Assembly: GCA_947650285.1 (NCBI GenBank)
Contig: CANTFL010001069.1
Location: 17,868 to 81,867, forward strand
Source: Hyaloperonospora brassicae
Lineage: Eukaryota; Oomycota; Peronosporomycetes; Peronosporales; Peronosporaceae
Length of the DNA stretch: 64,000 nt
Direction: 5' to 3'
Shown: positions 34,221 to 45,698 of the stretch, one piece after another
How the letters are laid out: each line of letters starts with the position of its first letter
Position numbering within the stretch: the stretch's first letter is position 1
Translations under genes and position numbers: made by a program
The notes under the pieces: generated by a model
Seen by the model: the letters and a program-made list of their open reading frames with translations, nothing else
Databases searched by the model: none
What the model was told of the DNA's origin: nothing

Positions 34221-37200
34221 CTACAAGTCGGCCATCTCATCCGGACGCTCGTTCGGGTTGACTAGACCCGGCACGGCCAGCTTGGCAGCCAAGGCCTGCT
34301 TCTCCTGCAGCTGCGTCCGCGCGAGGTTTTCCTCGAGAAACAGCTCGGCGTTGTCCTCGCCGGCAAACTCCTTGATGTTCACGAGAAAGTCGCGCAAGTG
34401 CTTCTTGAACGTCGGCAGGTCCTTCGACATGTCGAAACAGCCCACCACAAACTGCACCACCTGTGCACGAGACAGGTTCGGGAACGACGAGCCGATCAAA
34501 TTTGCCACGTAGTCCTTGAGAAAAGCCTGAGGAATAGGACGACAACAGAAACATAGACAGCGTGAGAACGAGCCCGTTACCATCCAGAAGCGCGAAGTCA
34601 GTGGACGTACCGAGTTCGTCTGGCCGGGAGGCATGGCGGCCACGTTCGGCACGCCCTCCCATAGAGGTATAGTCACGTGATTGTTTTCCACGATGGAAAA
34701 CATGTGACGCAAAACAGCTGCGTGCAGCTTGAAACCGAACTTGTGAAGGCGGTCGGTCAGCACGGCCAAGATATCTTGCAGCAGCAATAGGTAGAACGAG
34801 CGGTAGAACCCGGCGGCAATCTGGGGGTTTTCTTGAATGTTCAGTAGCAGCGCAAACAGCGTGGCAAGACCCTACACAAAAGTTTGATAGTGCAAAGTAT
34901 GGTAGTCAGTCGAATACCGAATGGCCCGAATCAGACGAGCAAGATAACACATACCGTGTCTGCAACGTTGCGCTCTGTGTGCTTGAAAGCCCAAATGATC
35001 GAGTCCACGACCAGCTTCTGATGCTCCTGCGGTATGCTGAACAGCGCTTCGAAGCAAAAGTCGTTCACAGCCTGGAGTAGCTTGAAAAAGTTCACGCGGT
35101 GTTCCGGAAAATCCTCGAAATTCTTCGTGATCATCTGTAGCGTGCACTCAAAGACAGACTCGAGGATCATAGGCACTGTGGGCGCGATGATGTTTTTCAG
35201 CTTGTTGATGCTAGTAGCCAGCAAAGTGAGCACCTCCGCTTCTTTTGCCGTAGGTGTTGTGGTCTGGTAGTCCGAGAGAATGGTCTCCAAAAGCTTAGGC
35301 AAAAAGTGAGTCGCCACGAACTGCCGTGCTGCATCATCGCCTGCAGTGTGTTCCACAAACGCATCCATCAAGCGCAAGCTCTCCTTTTTGGCACTGCGCA
35401 GTGAGCGCACCTGCGACGTTTTCACCGCAATCTCTCCACCCTGTTCAACCATCACAGCTATGCGCTGCGTGTACGCCACGTAAACATTCAGCATGTCCTG
35501 AAAAATGTAGCCCATTTGCGAGTTAAAGCCATTCGACCCAATAGCCTTGCACACTTTTACGTTCGTTCGAATGATCTTGATAATCTCCTTGATGCCTCGG
35601 CTGTCGTACAAAATACTCACGTCTTGAGCTGCTTGTGTCATGATCGACTTCCACGCTTCATTAGGAAGGCTCATCAATCGACTGAGGAGCAACTCCTTTC
35701 GGCTAGTATCGTTGTCAGCAGCGAGCATTGATGCCACGGCCTCGTAGAACGTGTGCACTTGGTGCGTTTCCAAATCGGACACAATGCGAGGTAGCTCTTC
35801 GAGCAGTTCTTCCACAAACGGACGCGTTTCACCACTCTGTAGAATAACAAACTTACGCCGGCACTTTTGCGAGATCTTCAAGAAAGTGTCACACGCCATG
35901 TCTTGTACACCAGGGTGGAGCTCGTGCATGAACTCGAACAATTTGTTCACGACAGTGCGAAGAAACTTCCAGTGTGCGCGCAGAAAGCGCGGGTACTGAC
36001 CCACGACATACATAATGTTCGAAGCGACCACAGCCTTGTTATCCTTGCCACGCTTCATTTCGCACAACCCCAGTAGATCTTTGATCACAGTGACCAAGAA
36101 ACGCTTCTCGTTCTCTTCGCTCATGGCACCAGAAATCGATCCGATCGCCCAGCAGAGCGTGTTCAGATTGTTCCACGACCATTCAGTACCCTCAACCTGA
36201 GCTGTGAGCTTCTCTAGCATGATCGTCTCTGTGTCGTCATAGTTCAAGTGCGTCAAATACACAAGCGTCTCGTGCATCGTCTTGTACTGCGATAACGCTT
36301 CCGTGTCCTTGGTCGTCTCCCGCACAATATCGCCATTTTCGTCTTCCACAATCAGCACTTCGGACGGCTTCACCATCTTCGAGATCATCACGTGGCGCAC
36401 ACGGTTCATGACGGGTGACACAAGGTCACGCCGGCTACGAGCCTGGTTCTGAAAACCTGCAAGTGGGTTCATCTGGTTCTGGTCGACCGTGTACAAGTCC
36501 CGCGTGAAAAAGTGCCAGTACTCCAAGCAGATCTTGAAGATGCTGTCGTCGTCTACCTCGGCGATACACACAAGATACGTGAAGCCTGCCAGTAACGCCT
36601 GGTGGGCCTCGTCACCCGGCGCACTGATTGGTCGCTCAATTACTTGAATGTGATACCGGAAAAAACCCGTGAAGAAAATACTCAATCGCTGCACAAACAC
36701 CTCGTCCTGTTCCCAGAACGGCGTAAACGAACTGCCGGGCGGCAAGATCTTGCCAACCTCAGTTAGCACACCCATGTACAGCTGAATGTACACGTTGGTG
36801 TACTGCTCAGGAACATCGCGTAACTGAGCGATCTCGCTCAAGCAGCTAATGGTATCGTTGCGAAACGCGTTCGTCGATAAAAATTTTGTAACGAGGATTT
36901 TGATCAGATCCGTCTCGAAGATAAACCCGAGAGGAATCCAGCTCAAAAAACGAAGCAGCGTCTGCAACGTAATCTGGAGAAGCGGCACGTGTGTCGATTT
37001 GTTCAGCACAAACTCGCAGAGCTACGATAGCAGAGGTAGAATACACACGTGTTAGATATACGCGTACAGATGCTCAAGTGGGACACCACGACTGACATCG
37101 TTCTACGCTGTGTTCTATCGTACCTGGAAAATCTGAGTAAACTCATGATTAAGGCTTTCTTTCAGCGTCTTCGTTTTCTGCTCGGTCAGCTGGTCCTTGG

Positions 37201-37859
37201 AGAAGTCAAAGACTTCTTCACTCAGCAGCTTCAAAATAGTCATGTTGTTCTCGCACAAGATCTCCGACGTCTTGCTCGAGTTGACGATATCCGTAATGAA
37301 TGACGGCCAGTTCTGCGGCCACTCGTGCTTTAGCACCTGCACTAGCACAAGATCCATCTTGTTCACAAACATACGCTGGTTGTGCAGTGTAGACTCATCC
37401 GACGACATCTGCAGGCAGCGACAGCTAGATTAGCCATATTCACAGCATCACGAACCACATCAGATTGCTGTTACACACCGACAGGAGCTTGCCGACAATG
37501 TAGCTCTTGATGCCTTCACGTTGGTCAGTAGGCAGAATCTTCCAGCGGTAATGAATCGCATCCTCCAAGATCTGACGTAAATAGTGCAAAGCGTTTCAGC
37601 ATTCTGTGCCACATGCTGCTACACCAAAAACACGCCGCACCTGCAGCCCAAAAAACTTGGTCTGAATACTGGTCGACTTCTCCAAGATATCCGAGGCACG
37701 CGTCCACGCATCCTGGTGCTCCTGCAGCGCCACCATGATCTGATTGGCCACCCGTTGGTGCGGGCTCTTGGGATCGTTCATGCACTGCACCACTTGGTCC
37801 AGCGCTGCCACGTCAAACGGCTGCGAGAAGTCCAGCAGTTTCTGGCCCACAGCTTCCAT
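34221..37859 (-). CDS. XPO1: Exportin-1 (CRM1), nuclear export receptor
   Basis: Karyopherin that carries proteins with leucine-rich export signals out of the nucleus with Ran-GTP. Six exons join in frame: 37641-37859, 37479-37571, 37124-37408, 34955-37021, 34611-34871 and 34221-34526, giving 1076 residues (human 1071). All introns are GT-AG and 69-102 nt. The N-terminus ([20 protein letters not shown]) and importin-beta N domain, then [36 protein letters not shown] and [17 protein letters not shown], are typical of CRM1. The C-terminal [20 protein letters not shown] also matches. The Cys that leptomycin B attacks in human CRM1 (Cys528, in GLCEQKRGKDNK) is present here as [12 protein letters not shown] (codon at 36062-36064). 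Yeast has Thr. No truncation or frameshift is seen. Confidence 0.97.
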
Positions 37860-38772
37860 GTTGACTTGTTTTTGCACCTCCTGTATCCCTTTTTACACCT
37901 GACTAGACAAAAATCCACACCAGCGTAAGCGACAAAAATACTCAATTTCCACCAATGAAAAGCCAACAGCGACGGCGCAGCCACATGAACACCGCTGCAA
38001 GACGCGAGCGGTATGCAGCAGCTGTGCATGCAGCGTATACCAGCGACAGTGCCAGTTTGTCGCTGACAAAGCGCAGTTTTTGTATCGACGTCTCGCACCT
38101 TTTCCACTCGATCGACGCTATTTCCTTCCTATCAAGGACCTGTACACCGCTGATTCGAGCAAAGAGAGAGACTAGATACAGGTAGTCAGATATCCGTCAG
38201 ACGATCGGTCGTGACAGTGCGCAGCGCGGACACTGAAAGATGGAGGGAGGGGGTTCACGCACCGAAGCTTCGTTCGTTATCTGCGCTCTGTTTTGTACTG
38301 TGACTGACTTCTGCTCACTCCATCGAGTCAAAATCTTGGCTTGGCGTGCGACCATTGGTTAAAACCGTGTTTCAAAGTGCTGCTCAATTGGCTGAAAACA
38401 GACCTCGACCGTCGAGTGGATGGGCGGACGTTCGTGTTCGTCACACGACGCACTCGTGTGCTGCACATACCCCGTCTAACCCGTTTGCCGCACCCTTTGA
38501 CGCCCAACACCACGTTCGTTTCCTTTTGCCACCGCGCGCGCGGCACCCATTTGCGCACTGGCGGCCAAAAAGGCAACGCGCGCTGCAGCAGAGAGCGTCC
38601 ATCGTCATCATTATCATGTCGCTGTTCTGCCAATTGCGCGCTCGTGGCAGCGCTTGTATTGAATCCACCAATCAGCATCCAGCAGAAGCAGAAGAAGAAA
38701 CAGCAGCAACTACTGCCGCTCCTGCTGGTGCACAACTCGATCAAGACAAGACAGCGACCGGCGACGACGACG
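37860..38772. other. Divergent intergenic region
   Basis: Between the CRM1 start (-) and the F-box-like exon (+). It must hold both promoters. On the minus strand a TCATTGGTGGAAATT sequence (about 37943-37957) loosely matches the oomycete Inr/FPR, about 85-100 bp upstream of CRM1's ATG. An ORF at 37955-38185 (+) has no recognisable content. Confidence 0.5.
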
Positions 38773-38961
38773 ATGCGGTCGCACACTCGTCTCGTGCAAA
38801 TGGGTCTACAGTTACTCCTGGACCCGGTCCACTGGCCGCTGACTCACGCATGCGACTTGCTCAGCAGTCGCGAAGCCGCCCGCTGCGTGTCCAGCAGACG
38901 CTTGCACGACGCCGAAGCGCGCGTCGACAGCACGCACACGAACGGGTTGTGGCTTCCAAGA
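38773..38961 (+). CDS. Possible F-box-like exon upstream of RING gene
   Basis: From an ATG at 38773 this frame reads MRSHTRLVQMGLQLLLDPVH and continues with DLLSSREAARCVSSRRLHDA and a final GLWLP. This is the general pattern of an F-box (helical Leu-rich start, DLL..., conserved Trp). Two good donors follow, GTGCGT at 38962 and GTACGT at 38971. However, both leave phase 0, while the exon at 39113 needs phase 1. The overlapping frame beginning with MSLFCQLRARG at about 38616 has the right phase for both donors but looks less protein-like here. So either a non-consensus donor, a further intron, or a separate gene is involved. Confidence 0.35.
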
Positions 38962-39112
38962 GTGCGTGCCGTACGTGCTCATGTGGTTATGTTATGTACA
39001 CGTACACAGTGATGGGGCGGCAGGTCGTGATGGAGAGCACGTGATTGGTCTGTTTGCTCACATGTGTTTTGTTTGCTGCGACTTGCGTGTCTTTGCTTTG
39101 GTACTGGAGCAG

Positions 39113-41799
39113 ATCGAGATGGACGTGAAAACGCTGTAGATTCTTGTGCAGACGCTGAAGCTGTCGAGTCGTCGAGCGATGCGCTTGTGGACGACTTTGC
39201 CGAGGAAATCGAGAGCGAAGCGAGTGAAATTCGAATGCTGATTGCCCGGACAGCGCAGCTTTGGTCTGCAGTAGACCAAGAGGAGCATCGAGAAGACGTT
39301 GTACCAGACGTGCGACAGCAGTTGTTTCCAGGTGCTTCTCCACCTCGTGCTCTGCACACGTTGCTGCCAGCAGAAGACGCGTGTGTTGAGAACGACACTA
39401 GCACTTTGAGTAGCGACGACGATGCGTTTGATTGGGGAGACGAGCAAGACGGGAAGACGGACAGTGTGGAAATGGATCTTTATAGCATGACACGAGGTGG
39501 CAGGGAAGACGCAAGTAGCGCTGACGCATTTGGACGATCAACGGGATCGATCTGCAGCAGCCGTTTGTGCCTTTTTGGAGCATCAGTTGAACAAAGAGGT
39601 GTAGCCGGACGAAGCCACGATGTGAGTAGCGATAGTGGCTGCGAGAGCGTGACTCTTGGAAGGCAAAGTGACGAAAGCGCGCGTGACAGCGATGAGTTGC
39701 GGCTGGAGCAAGATGAAGTTGTTGGGGCATCGATTCGAGCGCTTAACGCGTCGAAAGCTAGTGTCTTACAAGATGCTGTATTAACGAACCTGATCCGCTT
39801 AGGCTTCCGCGAAGATGTCACGCGAGTGGCACTAGAGACAGGCGTTTTCGAGATTGATCAGTATGGCTCCGACTTTGAGTTGGAGTACGCCGACATCTTC
39901 ATGTCGCTGGTGAAGATGGTGTGCGATGCACATGTCGATGTCAGGAGCGATGGCAATGATGACAGACGACAATGGGCACCATGTGATGTAAGTTTTGACA
40001 GTCACGAACCGTATGACACCACGGACGCCAATCAGGTTACTGATCCAGAACAGATCTCGTTTCTTCCATTTAAGTGGCCCGTCTTCGATATGGCGCAATT
40101 TGAGTTTGGAAATGCGCGCCCTGGGACGTGCTTCAACAGCGTCTGCGTGTTGATAAACCTACCGAAGGTGCCAATGGACCGCACGGACGAGTTGATGAAA
40201 CTACTGTCCTGCAGTCTGTTTTGCATGATTGATGACCCTATTCAAGTGGCCATTCCATCAGCACGCTCCACGGGGCGTACAAAAGGGCATGCGTTTCTAG
40301 AGTTTGATGATCCAGTTATTGCACAGAGATGCGCAGTAGCTGTGGATGGTCTGACATGGGGGAAAGGGCCATCTTGCAGGATCAGGGGGAACTTGTTTCG
40401 ACGATACGAAGCAAAAGTCTCTGCTGCAAAGCGCAGACTAGCACCTATGATGAATGAGGACGAGGCATCGCCTCCTCGTTTGCTTTCAGGTGTTCTTCAC
40501 TCTAGGTCTGTCACGGACACTGCTTCTGGATGTCCTCACACGCTCGAGCATCATCATTCTCGGTTCAGTATTGATATAGTCCAGCAGCAATATCTTACTG
40601 ACAGCGATGACGATAGTCGCGACACGGGTGAGCTGTTGATAGGTCATCCAACAGAGTATGCACAGTTTAACGTATCCCCAGTGCTGGACCTATCATCAGG
40701 CAGCGTTGATAGCGAAGCTCAAGAGGGACATATTCAGCTAGATCATGCGATACAGCTCGGCTGGGACGATACTATTGTGGATGCTGGATATAGGATGCAA
40801 CAGCAGAGGCATGATGAGGATGACGATGAGATGAGAGAAGTTGGTGCCAACAACAGTGTGCTTACATTGCAACGTCGAGACGAAGGCAACCTGATGAGCC
40901 AATCGCTTGTTGACGAATACGACGACGATAACTTGGCGTGCTCACAAACGCGAGTTTCATTGTCGTTTGACGAAGCGCTGGAGGCTTCATCAAGTTTAGC
41001 GTCAACGTCGTCCGCCATGGAACACGAACCTTATGCAGACTGTGACACTATAGAACACTCTGATAGTATCCTTGACGCCAATGACGGCACGGGAAAGCCA
41101 TGGCGAAGATACTGCGAAGACTTGATCGTCTGCAATCGTGACATGCAAGAGCAGATCTCTCTAGCACGCATTCGCATAGTCCAGCTGAGCCGCAACAATC
41201 AAAAGCTGCATTTGCTGGCTGACCGTGTAGAGCGGGATCGTGACGGTTTGCTTTACGAAAACGACTTGCTGCAGACGCAACTTTACGGGCACGAAGACCA
41301 CAAGCGGCGCTACGACTCTATGATGAAGGAATTGGTTTCGTTGCGAACACTTGTCACCCGGCAAGAGCAGTCTCTTTGTGCACAGATCCCGGACCGTGAA
41401 CATTTTACAGCGGCATGCACACGTGATAATCCCTCGGGCACAGCTTTGAGCTCCACAGATAGTATGCAAGCAGCACTTTCTTCTCTACGCTCGGTCTCGC
41501 TTGCAAATTGCAAGTTTCAGGAGCTGAAGGAGTGGGAGCAACAGCTAGAGAGCACATTGAGCCAAGTGCGCTCTATCAAGGAGGAAAGGGCGCTGGAAAT
41601 GCAGAAGAAGCTTGATCGCCAGGTCGAAGAGCAGAATGAGCTCAAGCTTTGCGTGATCTGCCTCTGCAACGAAAAGCGGATACTGTGTCTGCCTTGCCGG
41701 CATTTGTGCTTGTGCGAGACGTGCTCCCACCGCCAGGAAGTGACCAAGTGTCCAATTTGCCGCTTGGAAATCGAGGAAGTACTCGCTGTTTACTCTTAA
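39113..41799 (+). CDS. RRM and C-terminal RING-finger protein (5' end uncertain)
   Basis: The frame is open from before 39064 to the stop at 41799 (about 895 residues from 39113). An acceptor (TACTGGAGCAG, ending 39112) suggests an upstream exon; the first ATG in the frame is only at 39235. Content in order: an acidic Ser/Asp-rich N-terminal region; an RRM-like fold at about 40135-40410 (SVCVLINLPKVPMDRTDELM, then TKGHAF-like TGRTKGHAFLEFDD and RGNLFRRYE) closest to the eIF3b type; a long acidic linker; coiled coil at 41110-41370 and 41510-41640. A C3HC4 RING follows at 41648-41770 (CVICLCNEKRILCLPCRHLC, then C-x2-C and CPICR) of the kind at the C-terminus of IAP/MULAN-like E3 ligases. A ubiquitin ligase with RNA-binding capacity is the inferred role. 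Confidence 0.85.
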
Positions 41800-42948
41800 A
41801 CGCAAATGCCACATGCTCTGTCTGCAATGGAGAGCTGTCAGAAGGTCTGTAAGTCTTCTGTTATCTTCATGATGACCTTGCTGTGACAGGAACCAAAATG
41901 ATGTGATTTTGTCGCTCGACGAATCCAAGCCATCGTACATGCGAGATTGACCAAGGCTACGAAAAACTCCGGCACAAAAGAAATGAAAGCAACGCACATC
42001 CACCTCGCGTGGTGATATTCCAAGGAGATTGGTATACATAAGCGCTGATGTGCAAGGCTGGAGGTACGCGTGGTCTCTTTCACGTGTACTCAAATGGACG
42101 TGGATCTACTTTCTTAGCCTTCGCGATGAATACGTAGCTGCTTTCGCAAAGAGCACAAGCCTAATGCGAAGCTACGACTCATGCTCCATCGCTAAAAAGT
42201 CATGAAAGCGGATCGCCGCCGGCCATCCGTGAGTCGGTGCATGATGTTCCACGTGCTCAGGCCGCCACAATCCACAGTCTGTTTCGCTCCTACGATCCCA
42301 CGAGCGCGCGAGTTGCCTGACGCATGTGAGCACTTGATTGCACGCACAAGTGTGTGTTCGTCACTCGTATTCATCGATATAGTGCAGGCCAATGCACACA
42401 CATTCGATGACGACGATTTCAGCACGTGAACAGGATCTCACGCAGTCATCTACTTGTGAGCAATGACAAAGACACGTCTGTGCATTGAAGCCGGTCCGAC
42501 ATATGGCTAACATGTCGGTCTGGTCATGACTGGGTACCATGAGGTCGAGCACTTGCGCCCACTCGACATGGAAGTTGGAGCGAAAAGCTCCCAAGTAGGA
42601 GTCTAGATGTTCACACATGACAAACACTGAAATGCAGGCGTCGCTGGCCTTTCACTGACAGCAACGGTCGATTGCAAGCCGTTTTGCGCGTAGAAGACCG
42701 CAAGGTACAGCGATAGTGCATTGCATCGACGGCGGTTTGTATGTTTTGCGAGTCAACTATCGACATTGTCGTGTCTGCTTTTGCGGCGAGTACGTCGCAC
42801 TTATGCTATGTCTTCCGGTTTAAGATCAACTTATACCGCCATCACGTGGTCAAGAACAGTAGTTATGCGAGTCGTATTTGCCGCACCAATTTACACATCG
42901 TTTCGTGCTGATTGGTCGATATCACGCTGAACATCGCAGCCATCGACC
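41800..42948. other. Intergenic, nothing recognised
   Basis: Lies between the RING gene's 3' end and the PPIL3 start. Only short overlapping ORFs without domains. It should include the PPIL3 promoter near its right end. Confidence 0.6.
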
Positions 42949-43986
42949 ATGGTACGTACGTCTGTCGCTTGCTGCCAGTAGTGCTGATGTAACCTTTCGG
43001 CGGCCATCGTCGCTCAATCTGCGTTGCTTCTAGTCGGTTACGCTGCACACGACGCTCGGCGACCTCAAGATCGAAGTTTGCTGCGACACTGCGCCTCGTA
43101 CAGCCGAAGTACGACTTTTGTTGGTCGAAATGCGACTTGTTAACAAGCTCCTCCTCCTCCTCCTTCGTTGACGTCATCATCGTGACAACTGTCGTTTCTA
43201 TCCGTTTCTAAACTGTTTCTGTAGAATTTCTTGGCGCTCTGCGCAAGTGGCGCGTACGACAACACGACATTTCACCGGTGAGTCACTTTTTTGCATCATC
43301 TTCTCTGTTGTCTATTTCCGCGACGACCCACGTCCATGTTGATGAGACGTTGTTTTCTACGCATACAGAAATATGAAGGGCTTTATGGTACAAGGAGGAG
43401 ATCCGACCGGGACAGGCAAAGGGGGCCAAAGCATTTGGGGCGGAGCTTTCGATGATGAATTCCATCCGCAAAACAGAGTACGACATTGATGACGCATCGA
43501 TATATACATGTGTTGACCTCTCTGGGAGCTAAACGTTTGGTTTTCCATCTTTTTTCTTGAATGTGAGCAGCACAACTGTCGAGGCATTGTATCGATGGCC
43601 AACAGCGGTCCCAATACGAACAAGCAGCAGTTCTTCATCACGTACGCCAAGCAGGCCCATCTCAACAACGTCTACACGATCTTTGGCAAGTACGTGGAAA
43701 AGCAACAAAACCCAGACTTGAATGCTTCGTATGAGATTGTATGTCTCCGAAAGTGTGCACGCGTGCATCTCCAGCGACAGCCTCACTCATCTACAGCTGC
43801 TGCTATTTACTGTTTGATTAATAAATACTAACTACTCTTCGGTGCGGATTCTTCGGCAGGGTCATTGACGGCATGGATACTCTGGACGCCATGGAAAAGA
43901 CACCTGTAGACGCCAAGAATCGTCCGCTCAAAGAGATAGTGATCAAGTCCGTTACCTTGCACGCAAACCCAATCGCCGACATGTGA
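42949..43986 (+). CDS. PPIL3: Peptidyl-prolyl isomerase, cyclophilin PPIL3 type
   Basis: Cyclophilin-fold proline isomerase; in other eukaryotes PPIL3 is spliceosome-associated. Six exons: 42949-42951 (the ATG alone), 43034-43108, 43225-43277, 43369-43477, 43571-43689 and 43860-43986. The introns are 82, 116, 91, 93 and 170 nt. The product is 161 residues, the same length as human PPIL3. The spliced start is [20 protein letters not shown]. Catalytic residues are visible: [19 protein letters not shown] (Arg, Phe, Gln) and [19 protein letters not shown]. The cyclophilin A Trp is replaced by Tyr-containing VYTIFGKV, as in the PPIL3 family. The last intron has a perfect TACTAAC branch sequence (about 43826-43832). 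The stop is 86 bp from the stop of the convergent PP2C gene. Confidence 0.96.
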
Positions 43987-44072
43987 GACGTGGGCGAAAG
44001 CAAGACCGGTAGCAGTAACGGGGAGGAAATGGAGTCACTGAGGCCGTCCTGTCGCTTGCCCATTCATTCCGT

Positions 44073-45663
44073 TTACACGAATCGCGTCATGAAGAGCGTG
44101 ATATCGTCCGGCTTCTTTGTCTGCATCTGCGACATGAGTCGCAATTGCAAGAGCGAGTAGTGATGCTTCCGCGACGGTCCCCGCAGCAGCAAATGTCGGT
44201 CCAAAGTTTGCTTGCCGTCGTGTTTCTTCATCAGCTCGAGCGACAGCGCCATGTGGTCGATTCCACTACTATCCAGCAGTCCGTCCCCTGCAAGTTTCGA
44301 CTCCTCGAGCGTGCGCTTCCGGTACTCGGTGACCGCTGCCGTCGCGAACGGATACAGCACACGATCGGTGTCGCTACGACGGTCTGTACGCGACAGATTC
44401 TCTTCGTCCATCTTGGACATGTCGACCAGTCGATCGCACACGCTTTGCAATCCCGACACTTCCGAGTCCCATAGCTCCGGCGCCGCGAGAGTTGCCGTGA
44501 TGTCGTCCTTGTACAAGTTGTCCCCCAAGCCATCGGAGAACGTCAGACAGACGTCCCCCTCTTGCAGGGCAAAGCTCTGCACGACATAGTCTTTCGGCAC
44601 GACTTGTTCGCGCAAGTTGACGACCGTCGGCACATTGAATTCACGCAGCACCGCTAGTGTCTCGTACACCACTGCGCCCCGTCGGACCACGAGGCACTTG
44701 GAATCACCGAGCGAAAACGTCAACAACTTGCCGGTCCATCGATTGAAGTACGACACGGCCAGCGTCGTCGCGACGCGTGATTTGCGATGATGGAAACAGT
44801 TGATCCGAGCTGTCCGAATGGCGTCCACGATCGCTCCTTCGAACGCGGCTTCGTCCAGCTGTTCCCGATTATGGTTCGTCATCTCTTCCAGCACCACGCG
44901 CACACACTTGACCACCTCTGTCGACAGCACTGCAGACGACACGAGCACACCGTCGTACGCAACAAGCGAGTGGCGACCAAACGGAGACGACACGCCGTCG
45001 GCAACAATGTGGAAGTAGCTCGACACCGCGCCAGCATCTTCGCCGTGGTACTCGAACGTCCGTTGTGCATGTTGCAGTTCATGCTGATCGCCCCACTTAA
45101 ACCGATGCGTGCCGGTCACGGGCGTCGCGCGTCGGATCGAGTTGTTGACCTTCAGTCGCCATCCGCCGCCACGAGCTGCCGTCCGTCGTCGTCGTCGTCG
45201 TCGTCGTCGTGGGGTTCCGAACCTCATTCTCATTCTCCTCACTCGTCTTCGTCTTTGTCTTCGGATCCACTTCGGCCACTGTCTTCTTGATAAACCCGTT
45301 CGAGTGCGACCGAAAAGTGGCCAACTTCTGATGCGTCTTGTGCGAGACGGTGTGGAATGCACTCACCAGCGCTTTCGCCGGTGAAGCGGCAGCGCTTCTC
45401 GTGCGCGGGAACAGGTCGCTCAGCGACGACGCCCGGCGCTTCGGCATGGAGAACCGCGACGGCCGAGCGGGCATCGCGGCGTGCCCCAAGGGCGACGTGA
45501 GCCACACGGACTGACTGCTGCTGTCCGTGTTTGGCCCGCAAAGTTCCTCGTCGTCTCGACTGAGACTCCGTGGGGACGACTCGTGGTCACTGACTGCCAT
45601 ATGCATTGGCGGCAGTAGCGTCGGAGTCGACGCGGCCGGTTGTCGACGCACCGCACGTGGCAT
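44073..45663 (-). CDS. PP2C-family (PPTC7-like) protein phosphatase
   Basis: Metal-dependent Ser/Thr phosphatase. Two exons, 45243-45663 and 44073-45175, are joined over a 67-nt intron (GTGAGG donor, GACGGCAG acceptor), giving 507 residues. Without this intron the N-terminal and catalytic frames do not connect. Metal-binding motifs are present: YHGEDAGAVSSYFHIVADGV (two Asp), LGDSKCLVVRRG, TFSDGLGDN and PDDITLFMTRFV at the C-terminus. VADGV...LGDS...FSDGL..N...DDIT fits the PPTC7/Azr1 subgroup, whose members are often mitochondrial. Here a long Ser/Arg/Pro-rich N-terminal extension (about 150 residues, with FSMPKRRASSLSDLF) and an insert before the last motif are unusual. The start at 45663 is supported by an Inr/FPR-like promoter 22-35 bp upstream. 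Confidence 0.9.
45184..45210. repeat. (CGT)9 microsatellite
   Basis: Nine perfect CGT units lying inside the proposed PP2C intron (45176-45242). If the intron is not removed, the repeat would encode poly-Thr or poly-Arg depending on frame. Confidence 0.9.
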
Positions 45664-45684
45664 TGCGGTCGGATGGACGGACGG

Positions 45685-45698
45685 AAAAGAGCAAATGA
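45685..45698 (-). promoter_or_regulatory. Putative Inr/FPR promoter of PP2C gene
   Basis: On the minus strand, TCATTTGCTCTTTT matches the oomycete TCATTYYNCAWTTT core at about 10 of 14 positions, just upstream of the ATG at 45663. Confidence 0.5.
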
